Of a stretch of DNA of 64,000 nucleotides, positions 34,025-45,227 are shown piece after piece. The notes beneath the pieces were generated by a model. The model did not search any database and was not told the origin of the DNA. It saw only the letters and a program-made list of their open reading frames with translations. Origin of the DNA: Leguminivora glycinivorella (taxonomy: Eukaryota > Arthropoda > Insecta > Lepidoptera > Tortricidae). Both the position numbers and the translations under genes were made by a program. Location: NCBI RefSeq assembly GCF_023078275.1, contig NC_062993.1, positions 2,231,252 through 2,295,251 on the forward strand, in the 5' to 3' direction. Every line of letters begins with the position of its first letter. Within the stretch, counting starts at the first letter, position 1.

Positions 34025-34952
34025 AGTAACGCCGTGTCTTGCGTGGGCGACGGTCGCGCAACCGTCGCCGTCGCGTCTCATACCGATCGCGTCCCATATC
34101 GATAAGGTTTGATTTCGTACACAGATAGAAAAGATATTTTAATTTAAGACGGAAAACTCTCTCAAACACAAAAGTATAGTAAGTAGTTATTTAAAAGGAA
34201 TAATATAATTCTTCATCTAATAACATGGTCTTAACCTAAAGGGATATTCCTTTTTCAAAGAAGAATCAAAATTGTTCAGTCGTAACTTTATATACATTTG
34301 GTACAAATAGGACAGATTTGAATCAAAGAAGTATTTATTTGCAACAAAATATTACACCGTTTTAGTATGAATATGCTAGTTCTTAAAAAACGTCTTTGGT
34401 TCAAGTAACCTTTATCAAAGCAAAAATAAAAACCTGTTAAAAGAAGATTCACCACAATTTAACTACAAGAATTCATAATTTCTTAATTTAACTTTTACGT
34501 TCTACAGTCAAGACATAAAAGTTTAAATAAAAAAAATACACGGTTTTACGTCAAGATTTAGTTCAATCTTGGCTTGATTTTAATAGTTCTTGATTTGATG
34601 CTTTGCAACTCCATTCGAAGTTCCAGAATAACTTAAAACAAAAATAAACACAGATTTATGTCAAGATTTATTAAGTTCTTGGCTTTGTGTCACAAATTCT
34701 TGATTTAATGTCTACAAGCTCCATTTGAGAATCAACAAGTTCAAATAAAAAAATATCAAGGTTTTACTTCAAGATTTAGAACAATCTTGGCTTGATTATA
34801 ATAATTCTTGGTTTGATGCTTATAGACTTCATTCATAATTCGAGCAGGTTTTAAATAAAAAATCAACACGGATATTTTCTATCTGTGTATGCGTCGCATC
34901 GCCGTCGCGCGACCATCGCGCGACCGTCGCCCACGCAAGCCACAGCGTAACT
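34025..34952. mobile_element. 0.93-kb TIR element with internal ~120-bp repeats
   Basis: The ends CTTGCGTGGGCGACGGTCGC and its inverse lie at 34038 and 34920-34939, with outer GTTACGC-like extension. The interior holds three to four diverged units of CGTCAAGATTTA then CTTGGCTTGATT then TTCTTGATTTGATG (about 34545-34850). Confidence 0.8.
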
Positions 34953-35129
34953 GGCATACAGCAATATTATGTTTATTACAAAGATGACCCACATCAGAAC
35001 AATACAGTAGGTAAATAAAATAGTTTCATTGGCGCCTGCCTTGACAGTTTTCCTGTCAGTCTTCCTTCCTCCTTAACAGGTACCTAGTCAACGTCACAAT
35101 CCCTTCGTAAGCTTATCGTAGCGAGCTCC

Positions 35130-35302
35130 CTATCGCTCTTCTGGGTAGGTCCCCCCAAGCCCCCCATATTCGCGAGCGTAGCGTCGGGCCAACTGTAAGG
35201 CAAAGCCTCGACGTCGCGTCCGACACGACGTCAACGCGGCGTCTTTTTCCATACAGTTAGCCCGACGCTACGCTCGCGAGACGCTAGATGTGGGAGGGCC
35301 CT
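35130..35302. mobile_element. GC-rich foldback MITE
   Basis: CGCGAGCGTAGCGTCGGGCC and its inverse around 35262-35280 bound a CGACGTCGCGTCCGACACGA centre. Confidence 0.75.
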
Positions 35303-35450
35303 TAGCTAAATGCACAAACGCTGACGACCTCTACCCTCTACCGCTCTTCCGTATTGGCTCGACAGAGCCAGACTGTGTTTCTATACTTTCGATCGGCGGC
35401 GTCTAGAGTCAAGGATTGTCATTGCGGTTCGGCCGGCTAGGTCGGTTGTA

Positions 35451-35719
35451 GTGGCACGAGATCCACTCGCCTATAGTCTTCGAAACCTACCACTATTTCT
35501 CGATACGAAACGCGACGAGTTAAAGGCCCGACCACCAGCGGTCATAAATTACAATTTCGTTGGAGGGGTGCTGACCTGCAGTGAGTGTGGTCGCACATTC
35601 ACGGCAAAAATAGGCTACGTCAGTCACTTGAGAGCTCACGACCATCCTCTCACTAACAGGTACAACTACAAACCCAGTTGCCGAAGCCGAAACCGGCCAG
35701 GACAGGATGATGATGATGA
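35451..35719 (+). pseudogene. LINE-like 3' coding fragment with C2H2 finger
   Basis: An open frame starts MARDPLAYSLRNLPLF. Residues 43-63 form a C2H2 motif (C-x2-C-x12-H-x3-H: TCSECGRTF, then YVSHLRAH), followed by a basic tail and an in-frame GATGATGAT run. A single C2H2 finger with the IG-x-x-SHLR-x-H pattern just before a (GAT)n tail is typical of the 3' end of some insect LINE polyproteins. A host zinc-finger gene would normally have several fingers. The upstream part has no RT motif, so the fragment is short or chimeric. Its tail is interrupted by a hAT-like element (35720-36171). Confidence 0.5.
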
Positions 35720-36171
35720 TCAGGGAGCGTACTTTTCGTGCCGATGACATCAATTTGACGTCACACTCCATATAGGGTGATCACAAATTATTGTAAATAG
35801 TTAATCATTAGTCATTAATCATTTTAAGTTATGAATTTCTTTGCATGGTAATGAATGCAAGAAGGATGGTGTGCCTAACGTTAGAGAGGAATTCTCTTTT
35901 CTACGTATTTATTGTAATGTGTTGTTAACAATACTATTTAATTAAATTTATGTATAAAAACAAATCAAATAATTTTATTCACGTTTCACATTTCAAGTAG
36001 GTATTATTTATGCCACATGTAAATGGACTACTGTATTTGAAGTAATTTGTACACGATTAAAATGATTGACGACTAATGATTAATAATTTACAATAAAACT
36101 ATTTGGGATCACCCTATCCACCCGGAGCGTGACGTCAGATTAATGTCATCGGCATGAAAAGTACGCTCCCT
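35720..36171. mobile_element. hAT-like MITE inserted in a (GAT)n LINE tail
   Basis: The TIRs CAGGGAGCGTACTTTTCGTG and its inverse extend for about 120 bp. The element interrupts GATGATGATGAT on both sides, so an 8-bp duplication is compatible but cannot be resolved. CAGGG ends are typical of hAT elements. Confidence 0.75.
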
Positions 36172-36261
36172 GATGATGATGTTGTGGCACGACAGAGCCA
36201 GAGTTTCGATCGCGTAGAATCAACGATTGTCACTTCGCCTAACGCCGGCAGATGGCATACA

Positions 36262-37233
36262 AATATTCGTTCAGACAATAGGTCATTTGTCAGTAATATT
36301 GTAGGTGATAAAATGCACCATAATTGGCTGTGTGACTTTAGGAGTGCGTGTGTACTGTGTAGGTACTTGTGTTATCGTTGATGTAATTCTTTGGGTAGTT
36401 CTAAGACTTTCCTTGATTGGAACTTGCAGGAAATTTGGTGACAAATTTGATGAGGAAATGATGGTTTCTTTGTATCAGGAAAATAATTTATAAAATACGG
36501 CCTAGCCTTAGATATTTCATATCTTTAAAGTACTTAATTGCCGTTAAAGGTATCTTTAATTTTCGCTTATCATTACTTCACATTCGGTAGTATTATTGCT
36601 ATTAGGTACCATAAATGAAAACTAAGATACGATACCTACAGTCATTATTATTCTCTTTACCGTCACCTCGCAAAATGTCATTTTTGTTTTTTTCTTTACC
36701 ATTTTCATAATCACTCTCGTTATCGGGAAGAATAATATGTTTTTTTTTGTTTTTTTTTTAATTATTTATTAACATAAGAGGTACATTTATAACAAAAACA
36801 TAGACATGAACACTGTTCGTGACAGCTCATCGACAAAGAAAAGCAACACTCATGGGTGTCTTTATTACAATCTATAGTAGGTAATATAGTTTCAAAATAA
36901 TTAAGTGAAAAGCTTTTTAGTACAACTCGTTTACTTAGAATTTACAAGTGAAATTTGATACGGCTGGCGATAAACTAAAACACAATCGAACGATAGAGTA
37001 TCCTTCGTCCATGTAAAAACTTTTACCTAGCCAACGATTGACAAACGTCTTATGAGTATCAAAATCGATAGCTTAACACAGCACAGATGATAGGTAACTA
37101 ATAATTGTAAGTGATGATCGACTTCCGGAAGCGCCATCTTAGCGGTCTTGGCACCACCACGTTTTCCCATACCTATGTTTTTGACCCAATTACCAATTAT
37201 TATTTAATTTTATCGTATATATTTTTGTTGCAG
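36262..37233. other. No gene recognised (ABC intron 1, 3' part)
   Basis: AT-rich with T-runs at 36740-36760. The last 60 bp lead to the exon 2 acceptor. Confidence 0.5.
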
Positions 37234-37349
37234 TGGCACAAACAGCAAAACGCGGTGTGCGTCCGACACGCGTTCAAACACTACGGGTCCAACAAACGAC
37301 CTAACCATGTGCTCAGCAACCTCAACATGACTGTAGCTAAAGGGACCAT
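37234..37349 (+). CDS. ABC transporter NBD, exon 2 (start of ATP-binding domain)
   Basis: The acceptor is TTTTTGTTGCAG and the donor is AT|GTGAGT. The 116-nt exon gives 38 codons plus two bases and begins WHKQQNAVCVRHAFKHYG. This is the typical first beta strand of an ABC domain (the A-loop/NAVxVRxAFKxYG pattern of ABCG/ABCH proteins). It ends in NMTVAKGT, and the split codon is completed by the next exon to give the TIYGLLG strand that leads into Walker A. Intron 1 is 9.3 kb and intron 2 is 6.0 kb. A partial copy of the end of this exon lies 46 bp downstream (37395-37443). Confidence 0.9.
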
Positions 37350-37394
37350 GTGAGTATACCCTTATAATCATCTGTAAGGTCTAATAAGAGGTGT

Positions 37395-37443
37395 CAACCA
37401 TATGTTCAGCAACCTCAACATGACTGTGTCTAAAGGGACCATG
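37395..37443 (+). pseudogene. Partial copy of ABC exon 2 3' end
   Basis: This segment repeats the last ~46 bases of exon 2 (AACCATGTGCTCAGCAACCT and onward) with a few substitutions, 46 bp after the real donor. It still reads SNLNMTVSKGT. The exon's GTGAGT donor is replaced by ATGCCC and there is no acceptor, so it cannot be spliced as an exon. It looks like a local tandem duplication that captured only the exon end. Confidence 0.8.
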
Positions 37444-37734
37444 CCCCTGCCCCATAGTGCGATCTGAAACCTATTTCTTACCTAAATATACCTAAGCAGT
37501 TCAAAAAATGCCTTTTCACCACACCAACTGTTAAAGGCTTACGTTGCTATTCGAAAACAGATAGAAAAATTGCATTTCATCCACAAGAGTGCAAAGTAAT
37601 TTCATACAAATTTTAACTTGAAGTCTTAAGCTGGCTGGTAGAATTTTCCTATAATTGATGATTTTGAATCATAAATATTGGATAAATTGATGGGATTTGA
37701 TTTAGTTTCATGTTTTATAGTTAGTATTTTTTTG

Positions 37735-37925
37735 TGTTGATGTGGTGAAAAAAATTGTGTTTCACTCGGAGGCAAAGTTTGTTTGACCTTCGTGCCTTGA
37801 AACCCTCGCAAAACTAAAGATTCCACTTTTCAATATTGGAATCTTTCGCTTGCTCGGGTATCTTGGCACGTGCGCAGCGGTTAAACAACAACTTTGCCCC
37901 CTTGTAAAACAAATAACTATTTCCG
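37735..37925 (-). mobile_element. Diverged copy of the GGGGGCAAAGTTGT repeat
   Basis: AACTTTGCCCCCTTGTAAAA at the right and GTTTCACTCGGAGGCAAAG at the left match the family ends; the middle is altered. Confidence 0.6.
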
Positions 37926-39002
37926 GCCACTAATGAGGTATTTCAAGTTAATCGCTTCTTAAGCTATAAATATTATGCGTCAGAGGGCAATCCCCATATT
38001 AAAATACCTGAGGTCAAAACAGACCTTGATTGCGACCATAGTTCTGAGTCACAGGTCATCAAGTCAGGGCATTCACACATCTAAAACCTTAAAAGTTATA
38101 AACACTGGAACCTTCGAGACAAAAGAATCATTAAATTCATTAACCTTTGTCTGTCAAACAACCTATTGTACGCACGATACTGACACCATCAGATATATCT
38201 AAACGATTAAGTTGCTCACAAATATCTATACGCGTCTATATTTTAAAGTGTGATTAGACATTTTGACCACCTCAGCCGTTCACATAAATCTGAAGCTGTC
38301 TATATGTGAATGCGAACCTTATTTGGATGATGATAAGGACTATGTTTCCTGTATGGTGTGTGACGTTTCTTATCTGTGGCAAATTTGGTGAGACGCCATT
38401 TTGGAGGTGGAACAAACAAAAGGCTTTGTTTTGCTTGGTTCAAAGTTGACATTAAACTACGTAATAATTATAATTAGAAAGAAATGCGCAGAATTAAGAG
38501 AGAACAAATTAAAATTACACTTTACCCAGTGTAGGTAATAAAGGACAAATATGTATATTTTTACACTGTTACCGGACAAAATATTGACGGTGACTGAAAC
38601 CCCAGTTAGACGATAATTTGCCATACTATTCAATACAATAAACCATTTAATTATTAGATCGACCAAATAAATCAATAAAATTTTGTTTATTTTCAAAAAG
38701 CATCAATGTGCACTGCACCTGACGAAAACCGCTAGTTTTTCATTCGTGTAAATGGAACTTTACGCGTTATAGTTTTAAGATGACTTGAGTATTTATTTTT
38801 CCGTAACTAAATTAGGTATGAGTTATTTGAATAATAACTTATATTACAACCAATTTAAATTCTTATGCATCTAGAATAATCCAATTCAATAGCTAAGTAA
38901 TTTGGTAATTGAGAATTAATTAAAATATTTAAATGGATTCAGCTATTTTGATAACCTGTTGTCGGTCCCTGTGTCATTGGTGTCAATAGTTGTAGTAAGT
39001 AG
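37926..39002. other. No gene recognised (ABC intron 2)
   Basis: AT-rich intronic DNA. Open frames of 75-79 codons here show no family resemblance. Confidence 0.5.
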
Positions 39003-39521
39003 TTAAGACGATACGGTAGGGGTCAATTCTCCATACAAACGCTCTCGACTATTTCCTCCCTGGTTTTTGAAGATAGAGCAATGATTTTTTCAACACAGAT
39101 TGTTATTATTTTTATCTGTGTCGGACCGTTTTGATTTTTTTGATATTCTGCTTTTTAAAGACTCTAGAGCCAATCAAAAATTTCCAAAAACGGCCTTTTT
39201 CATTGTGGCGCAAAAAAAGGTGTGATACTCAAGATGGGTAACAATTAACCAAAAAAGCTAAACGGTCCGACATAGATTATTTAATTGTTATTCAGATTCT
39301 CAAATTTCGTTCCGATTGATTAAGTTTTGAAGGAGGAAAGAGTCGAGAGCGGAACCTCGATTTTAAAGATTTTTTTGAAATATCTTTTGACTGAGTTGTT
39401 CTTAATAGACAATTATTTTTCGATAAATCTAGTTAATAACACTTGTATATTTAACTAAAATTCCCAAGTTGAAAAGGGGGCTCCTTTCCATTTTAGCATT
39501 TTCGCTACCGTATCCTCTTAA
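39003..39521 (+). mobile_element. TTAA-flanked MITE (GATACGGTAG family), copy 5
   Basis: A full copy in ABC intron 2 with the same ends and interior as copies 3 and 4. Confidence 0.88.
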
Positions 39522-39539
39522 TATAGGAATTTACCAAGA

Positions 39540-39905
39540 ATTAAAATTTTGAAAAAACCCCCGACATAGTGGAACGATTTTCATGAAACATGGCTAAGAA
39601 CACTCTCGATTAACTCAGCTTTCAAACAAGAAAAACTAAATCTAAATCGGTTCATCCGTTTTTAAGCTACGTTGCCACAGACAAACACAGACAGACACGT
39701 AAAACTTATAACACCCCCGTCGTTAATTAATTGAAATACGGTTGTACTCACGTTATTATATCGCTATTGCTGCGACATGTTTCGGGCCAATTCGGAGGCC
39801 CCTCTTCAGGCGTATAGGAGTTCACGCGACGGCTAGACTCCGCAAACCCCCCCGTTTCCGTTCCGTTTTTAACCCCCGTCGTTTTTGCGTCGGGGGTTAA
39901 AAACT
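39540..39905 (-). mobile_element. CCCCCGACGCAAAAACGACG element with nested foldback arm
   Basis: The reverse copy is split. The body is at 39548-39722, the solo foldback arm at 39724-39845, then the terminal TTTTTGCGTCGGGGGTTAAA at 39883-39902. Confidence 0.75.
39724..39845 (+). mobile_element. Solo arm of the foldback MITE
   Basis: TTAATTAATTGAAATACGG to GTTCACGCGACGGCTAGACT matches one arm of 7947-8178. It is embedded in the CCCCCGACGCAAAAACGACG repeat (39540-39905). Confidence 0.8.
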
Positions 39906-40184
39906 GACTTCTTCCAATATACATTATGTATTACCTAAGCAAGATTCGAACTTAAAAATATGAGGTTTATTGGTCCCAACTTTATGTTTGTACTCACTTT
40001 ATTTATTTATTTAAAAAACAAACAATATTGCACCCAAGGGATTTGTTCGAATCAAATCTTGCATGATAAATTAGATCAAGATGAAACTTTCCGTACCTTT
40101 TCGGACAAAACATCGTTAATCGTAATCTATACAGAATTGGATTTGTTGGAACCGTCTCCGTCTCGATGTATTTTGAGTCTGTCA

Positions 40185-40540
40185 AGTCAAGTCAAAATAT
40201 TCTTTATTCAAATAGGCTTACAATAAGCACTTTTAAATTGTCAACAGTGTACAATATTCATCTTATTCTAAATATCAGAGCAATTTATTGGTGCAATAAA
40301 CAATATTGTTTTAAAACTACATTGAATTATAAAATTATATCAATCTAAATTGTATAAAAAATACTAATTCTTAGAACAAATTAAATTATCCTCATAGAAA
40401 ATAATTTAATTTGTATTTTTAGTAGACACACTACTATTTTAATTCAATTTAATTTTTTTTTAAATACTAGTCTAAAAACTTCTAGAATAAATTAAAATGT
40501 CAAAAAAAAATTGTATAAAAATACATTGAATTATTTATCA
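40185..40540 (-). mobile_element. LINE 3' tail, reversed
   Basis: GTCAAGTCAAGTCAAAATAT then TCTTTATTCAAATAGGCTTA is a common reversed LINE terminus; AT-rich UTR follows. Confidence 0.55.
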
Positions 40541-40753
40541 ATATCATCATTAATAACCTTTATAATTAATTGTTTTCAGCAACACTTGTATCCCACGGTG
40601 TTTCATCATTCATGTAATCTTGGCTTTAGAGAACAGTATACGCTTTACATAATGTTTAAATCGATTAAAAGACAGTTCTGTTGAATAAGTCAGCGATAAT
40701 AGCTTGAACGAACATTATTGTCTGACAAAAACGTATCATTGGCCTCAGGAATT

Positions 40754-41577
40754 AAGGTAAAATACCCCATAATGGACGGTGATGCCATTATGGACAAGAA
40801 AACACAAATCCTTAAAAATAAGTATCTAAAATAAGTTTCTAAAAACTGACGGCTATGTACCATAAACTAGAGTTATAGAGCTGTTACATTTTGAAGTTTC
40901 AATTAATTCGGTTATTTCTGAAGGATTTGGCGAAAAGATAAAATTCACCAGTTTACTGAAAAAAATATCAAGACGGATTCTTAGTAATGTTGCTAAGAGA
41001 GTTGAGTTCATGTATAAAATAATAAAAAAATAACGCACGGTGTAACCTTGAATGCGTTTTACTTACTGCATTAAGCATGAGATAAGGTATAAAACATACT
41101 AGTTTGTTGCTCCAAAGATATAAAGAAATGACGTTATTTTGCGAGTGTCCATTACTGGACCCGAAAAACTGCGTACCTCCTATGATGGACAAGGAACAAT
41201 TTACAAAACCAAAATTTACAAGAAACAATCCTATGTTAAAATAACCCAAACTAATTGTATTTATGGTGTATAAAATTGACTCATTGCGTATCAGTTGGCT
41301 TTAAAAGTAAAATTTTAAACTTATTTCACTGTCCATAATGGGGGATCCATTACTGGAGAACTGCCGTCCATAATTGGAGAAAAAACACCTAGTTTTAATT
41401 TGTTAACTATGAAGAAACCAATAGGAGTATCTATTCTGCAATACGCTTGAAATGTAAAAGAAGGATAGGACATTCAAGATTTAACACGCTTAGCCGCAGA
41501 ATTTTTACATTTATCAGTGAAATATCAAAAACAGGCGAATTTTTTCTTAAACTGTCCATGATTGGGTCCGTCACCTT
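40754..41577. mobile_element. 0.82-kb TIR-like element saturated with CCATAATGG words
   Basis: The left AAGGTAAAATACCCCATAAT and the reverse complement of the right AAGGTGACGGACCCAATCAT are related. Eight degenerate copies of TCCATWATGGAC lie inside (40772, 40786, 41150, 41182, 41332, 41347, 41370, 41556). No ORF. AAGGT ends are shared with 26325-27765. Confidence 0.5.
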
Positions 41578-42866
41578 ACCAACAACGTAGATAAATTCAC
41601 CTGTCTAGATCATATGGTAAATAGATATAGTAAATTTGCTAAAGTAGGTGTGAAACCACGAATGAGTGACTCACTGAATATTCTACGAACGAGGAGCAAT
41701 ACTTATTAAATAATGTTAGTTTCATTTCAAGCATTCTGTTTCTCTAGTCATCATTAGATTTAAGAATTATCACGTCCATGAGTAATTTTGTGAATATACA
41801 TAATTTATGTGTGATTTCAACATAGACGAGATTAAGGAAATTTTAGCTTGGCAACATAAATCATGTATACCTACAATAACATATCTAGATTCTTTGATAT
41901 TATGTTATAGTACCTAATTTTAATCTAAAATGTTTTCATTTTGAGAACTAAGCTTGCAAGTTAACCTAACTTGAAATAAATAGCATTTCGTGCTTAAGCA
42001 AATTAAATTCCTTTTTGTGACTTTTAAGTGATCTAGTAAATTCAAGAGCTAACAGAGCTACTTTGCTTTAATGTAATTGTTTTAGCATAGCGACAGCCTC
42101 GAATTACCGATGGTTGAGTAGAGAATGCCATTAGGCATTAAGCCGCACAAAGTAATAAGTCATTTTATTTATTTAAACTTTATTGCAAAATGATCATATT
42201 TAAATAAGCCTTAAAAAGCGGAATAATAAGTTCGTCTAAGAACTTATTATTAGTTATTCTAGCTAATAAGTTATTTAAACACATAAGGAATTTAAAAATA
42301 AAACATTGTTCCAAAATCTCGCAACCAAAAACAATTAATGTGCATTAAATGCATCGCTGCAACGTGTCTCGGTCTGTAAACGATCTACCATTTCATCTGA
42401 TTACCTCGTGAGGAAACTTGACCATTTAACAGACAAAAACGTACCTAGAGTCAATCTTATACGTCTCTATTTAAAACGACAGACATAGAGTCACTTACTT
42501 TAAAAATAACTTTAGACAATTCAAAAGAGTCTTTAAAATAATGGTAATAAGATTCAGATTGATGGTAGAGACTTGGTGTAGAGAATGTAAAGTGTTTAGT
42601 TTCGTAAGTAGAGTTCGTCCCTGTAAGCAGGTTTAAGTAATGGTGGTCTTATTTCTAAAAGGGTGTAAGTGCAATGTATTTATTATGTAGTTAGTCTGTT
42701 TTGTGGATGTGAAGGTACAGTTTGCAATAGTTTGAGTATAGTTCTGAATGTATTAATTGAGTAGCGTAGGTCAGTTATAAGGACATTAGGATTTCTTATG
42801 GTAATATTAGAATACCTATGTCAGGATTGCGGAAGGATGATGATTTTCAAACGTTTTAATACCGTA
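41578..42866. other. No gene recognised (ABC intron 2)
   Basis: AT-rich. AACTTTATTGCAAAATGATC (42176) looks like a reversed LINE end. Confidence 0.45.
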
Positions 42867-43110
42867 GTATCCGTGTGGTGACGGGTTAAGAATTTCACCA
42901 CCCCCTTTCTTCCCATGGGTGTCGTAGAAGTCGACTGTGGGATATGGGTTAAATTGTGGCGTAGGCGAGATGCTGGCAACTTGTCACTGCAATGTCATAA
43001 TTTGGATTTCTTACAATCCCTTTTTGCCAAGAGTGGCCCTGAAACTTAGTAGTTCATGTGCTCTGCCTACCCCTTTATGGGATACAGGCGTGATTGTATG
43101 TATGTATAAC
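42867..43110 (+). mobile_element. TATG-tailed repeat
   Basis: CCGTGTGGTGACGGGTTAAG through GTCGTAGAAGTCGACTGTGG to GATTGTATGTATGTATAA. It lies 270 bp upstream of ABC exon 3. Confidence 0.85.
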
Positions 43111-43384
43111 TCCATATTATGGAGACTCATGCCTGATGAAATGATGGTGGGTTTCCATGACGGTACATTTTAAAATCGTTAACAACCACTCGTAACCTTT
43201 AGAAGGCCTAAAATCTAGTAAGAGTAAGAGGGAATTAAAGCTTTGCTAGGTACACAACTGGTGCTGCCCTAATTTTGTCGGTTGTTCAATGTTTCGACGT
43301 TTAAAATTAGTTTCGACGGATTCCACTAGCATGAATATTTGTCAAAAGTATAAAGTTGCAACTAAAATGTCTTTTTTTCTCCAG

Positions 43385-43503
43385 ATATGGTCTCCTGGGT
43401 GCCTCAGGCTGTGGCAAGACCACGCTACTGTCCTGCATCGTGGGACGCCGCAAGATGAATAGCGGCGAAATCTGGGTGCTCGGAGGAAAGCCTGGGACCA
43501 AAG
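43385..43503 (+). CDS. ABC transporter NBD, exon 3 (Walker A)
   Basis: The acceptor is a T-rich tract ending CCAG, and the donor is AAAG|GTAAGA. The 119-nt exon carries the Walker A P-loop GASGCGKTT (43398-43424), which wraps the ATP phosphates and Mg2+. It is followed by LLSCIVGRRKMNSGEIWVLG, which is characteristic of the ABCH/ABCG23-like clade. All key P-loop residues, including the lysine and the following threonine, are intact, so ATP binding is expected. The exon ends in phase 1. It sits 0.2 kb downstream of a tetranucleotide-tailed repeat (42887-43110) and about 670 bp before exon 4. Confidence 0.95.
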
Positions 43504-44170
43504 GTAAGACACAAATACACAGACAGACAGACAAACAGACCAGGTCGACAGTCCTCAATGCGATCAAACCACAAACAGTCGAACAGCTGAACTAAAAACT
43601 GTATCCGAACAACCTTCCTTCACACGTCCAAGAAGACGGTTTACTTGCGGCCTGTGACTAAAGGTTGGGACTAAACAATTAAGCTGGTAATCTTCTCAGG
43701 TTCTTAGCCAATATTTCTTTCAGTAACAGTTATGCAAGCAAACTATTCTGGTGTTTTACGCTACTGAGAAGCTCACACAGTTGCATGTTCAAACTGTGTT
43801 ACATACCAACATGAACTAGCCCGCTGAACGACTTATTCAGAACGTTCAGAACATCGTATGAAAGATCCAAAAGTGGACTAACTTAGCCTGATTTTTCATA
43901 AGTTACTAAACCAACAGCGTCTTCAAGACTTTATTTCCCCACATTTCTTTGCATTCTGTTGATTCTACAAGTTCATAAGGGTGATAATGACACATATATG
44001 TAATTATGTCAAAATATCGGGAGCTCAACATAAATCTCAAAGGTAACCACGGTCTATATCCCGGTCAAGATAAGTCTAATAAAAATAACCGTGAATCATT
44101 CAAACCTTTCATTTTCCACTAGATCTTTGCACAACAAGGCTGACATTTTGTTTATTTTTCTATTCCCCAG

Positions 44171-44366
44171 GCTCAGGAGTCCCAGGCAAACGCGTGGGTT
44201 ACATGCCCCAGGAGATCGCTCTGTACGGCGAGTTCACCATTCGCGAGACTATGATGTACTTCGGCTGGATCTTCGGTATGGAGACGAGGGAGATCGTGGA
44301 GCGTCTGCGCTTCCTTCTGGAATTCTTGGACTTGCCGAGTGAGAACCGTATGGTGAAGAATCTTAG
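44171..44366 (+). CDS. ABC transporter NBD, exon 4 (Q-loop, helical subdomain)
   Basis: The acceptor is TATTCCCCAG and the donor is TTAG|GTAAGA. The 196-nt exon encodes about 65 residues. The segment GYMPQEIALYGEFTIRET contains the Q-loop glutamine (codon 44209-44211), which couples nucleotide state to the transmembrane half. The alpha-helical subdomain follows (MMYFGWIFGM, then an LRFLLEFLDLP helix). The last codons, KNL plus a split Ser codon, begin the ABC signature, which is completed by exon 5 to give NLSGGQQRR. No residue expected in this stretch is missing. Confidence 0.95.
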
Positions 44367-45227
44367 GTAAGAATTAACTATTCAAGGAAGGTACAACTGT
44401 AGGCCTATAGCACATGATGGCCGCGAGATAGATGACACGTCTTCTTCTAACTGTATTAATGACATAAGGACGGGTAGTCTATCTCGCGGCGATATACTCC
44501 CTCGGCAACCATTTGCTAACCCTGCTGGTAGAGGGAGCACGTATTTAAGGTTTTCAAAGGTTGGTAACAATGGCAACGAATAAGTCTCTTCTGATGTTGC
44601 TGATGTCCATGTACGGCGATCACTGGTTCCAACAAGCAGCTTGTCTGCTCCTTCCGCGTGCACGTAGAAATTTAGTCCAGAATTGTTACTAAATGGGACC
44701 CAATGTAACACCATAGGTGGCGGGTAAACTTGGTTGCAAGTTCCTCCCGGAATAATAGAAACATAGAAAGAACAACCACCTAATGTTAGAAACGAGAGGC
44801 TTATGCCCAGCAGTAAGACACAAAATTATGCAAATAACTCAAAAATCGGGAAAGGCCTAAAAAGCAAAAAAGGCCCTCCAACGCGCCGGCAACAGCGCAA
44901 GGCTAACCCCCAACCGGTTATTTAACGAATATAAAACAAATATACGTGCCAAAACATAAGGTAAAGGGTCACCCCGTCTGGCGACCTCCAAGGAGGTTTA
45001 GCTGAAGGGCGTCAAGTTCCGTCACTTCCGCAGGCTGTGACGCAGGGATGTGAAATGCGTCTCAGGCAAGTCTCAGGCGTAATTTACGTTTTTTTTTTAA
45101 TATACCTATTATGAATCTTGATTTCTAAGAGTGACACTGAGACGAGCAGTTTCTTGTACTCTGCCTACCCCTCATACGGGCATTATCATTAGTTTAAGTT
45201 TATCTTAATGTTCAACTGATAATTTTT
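44367..45227. other. ABC intron 4, unclassified repeat
   Basis: A GC-richer stretch contains TATCTCGCGGCGATATACTC, GAGGCTTATGCCCAGCAGTA and CCAAGGAGGTTTAGCTGAAG. It looks like old LINE-type sequence. A 110-codon minus frame (44382-44714) has no recognised motif. Confidence 0.4.

Noticed and set aside
35451..35747. Host C2H2 zinc-finger gene
   Set aside because: There is only one finger, with a GAT-repeat tail and a mobile-element setting; a LINE 3' fragment explains it better.
44382..44714. 110-codon minus-strand ORF in intron 4
   Set aside because: No recognised motif, no splice or start context; probably old repeat sequence.
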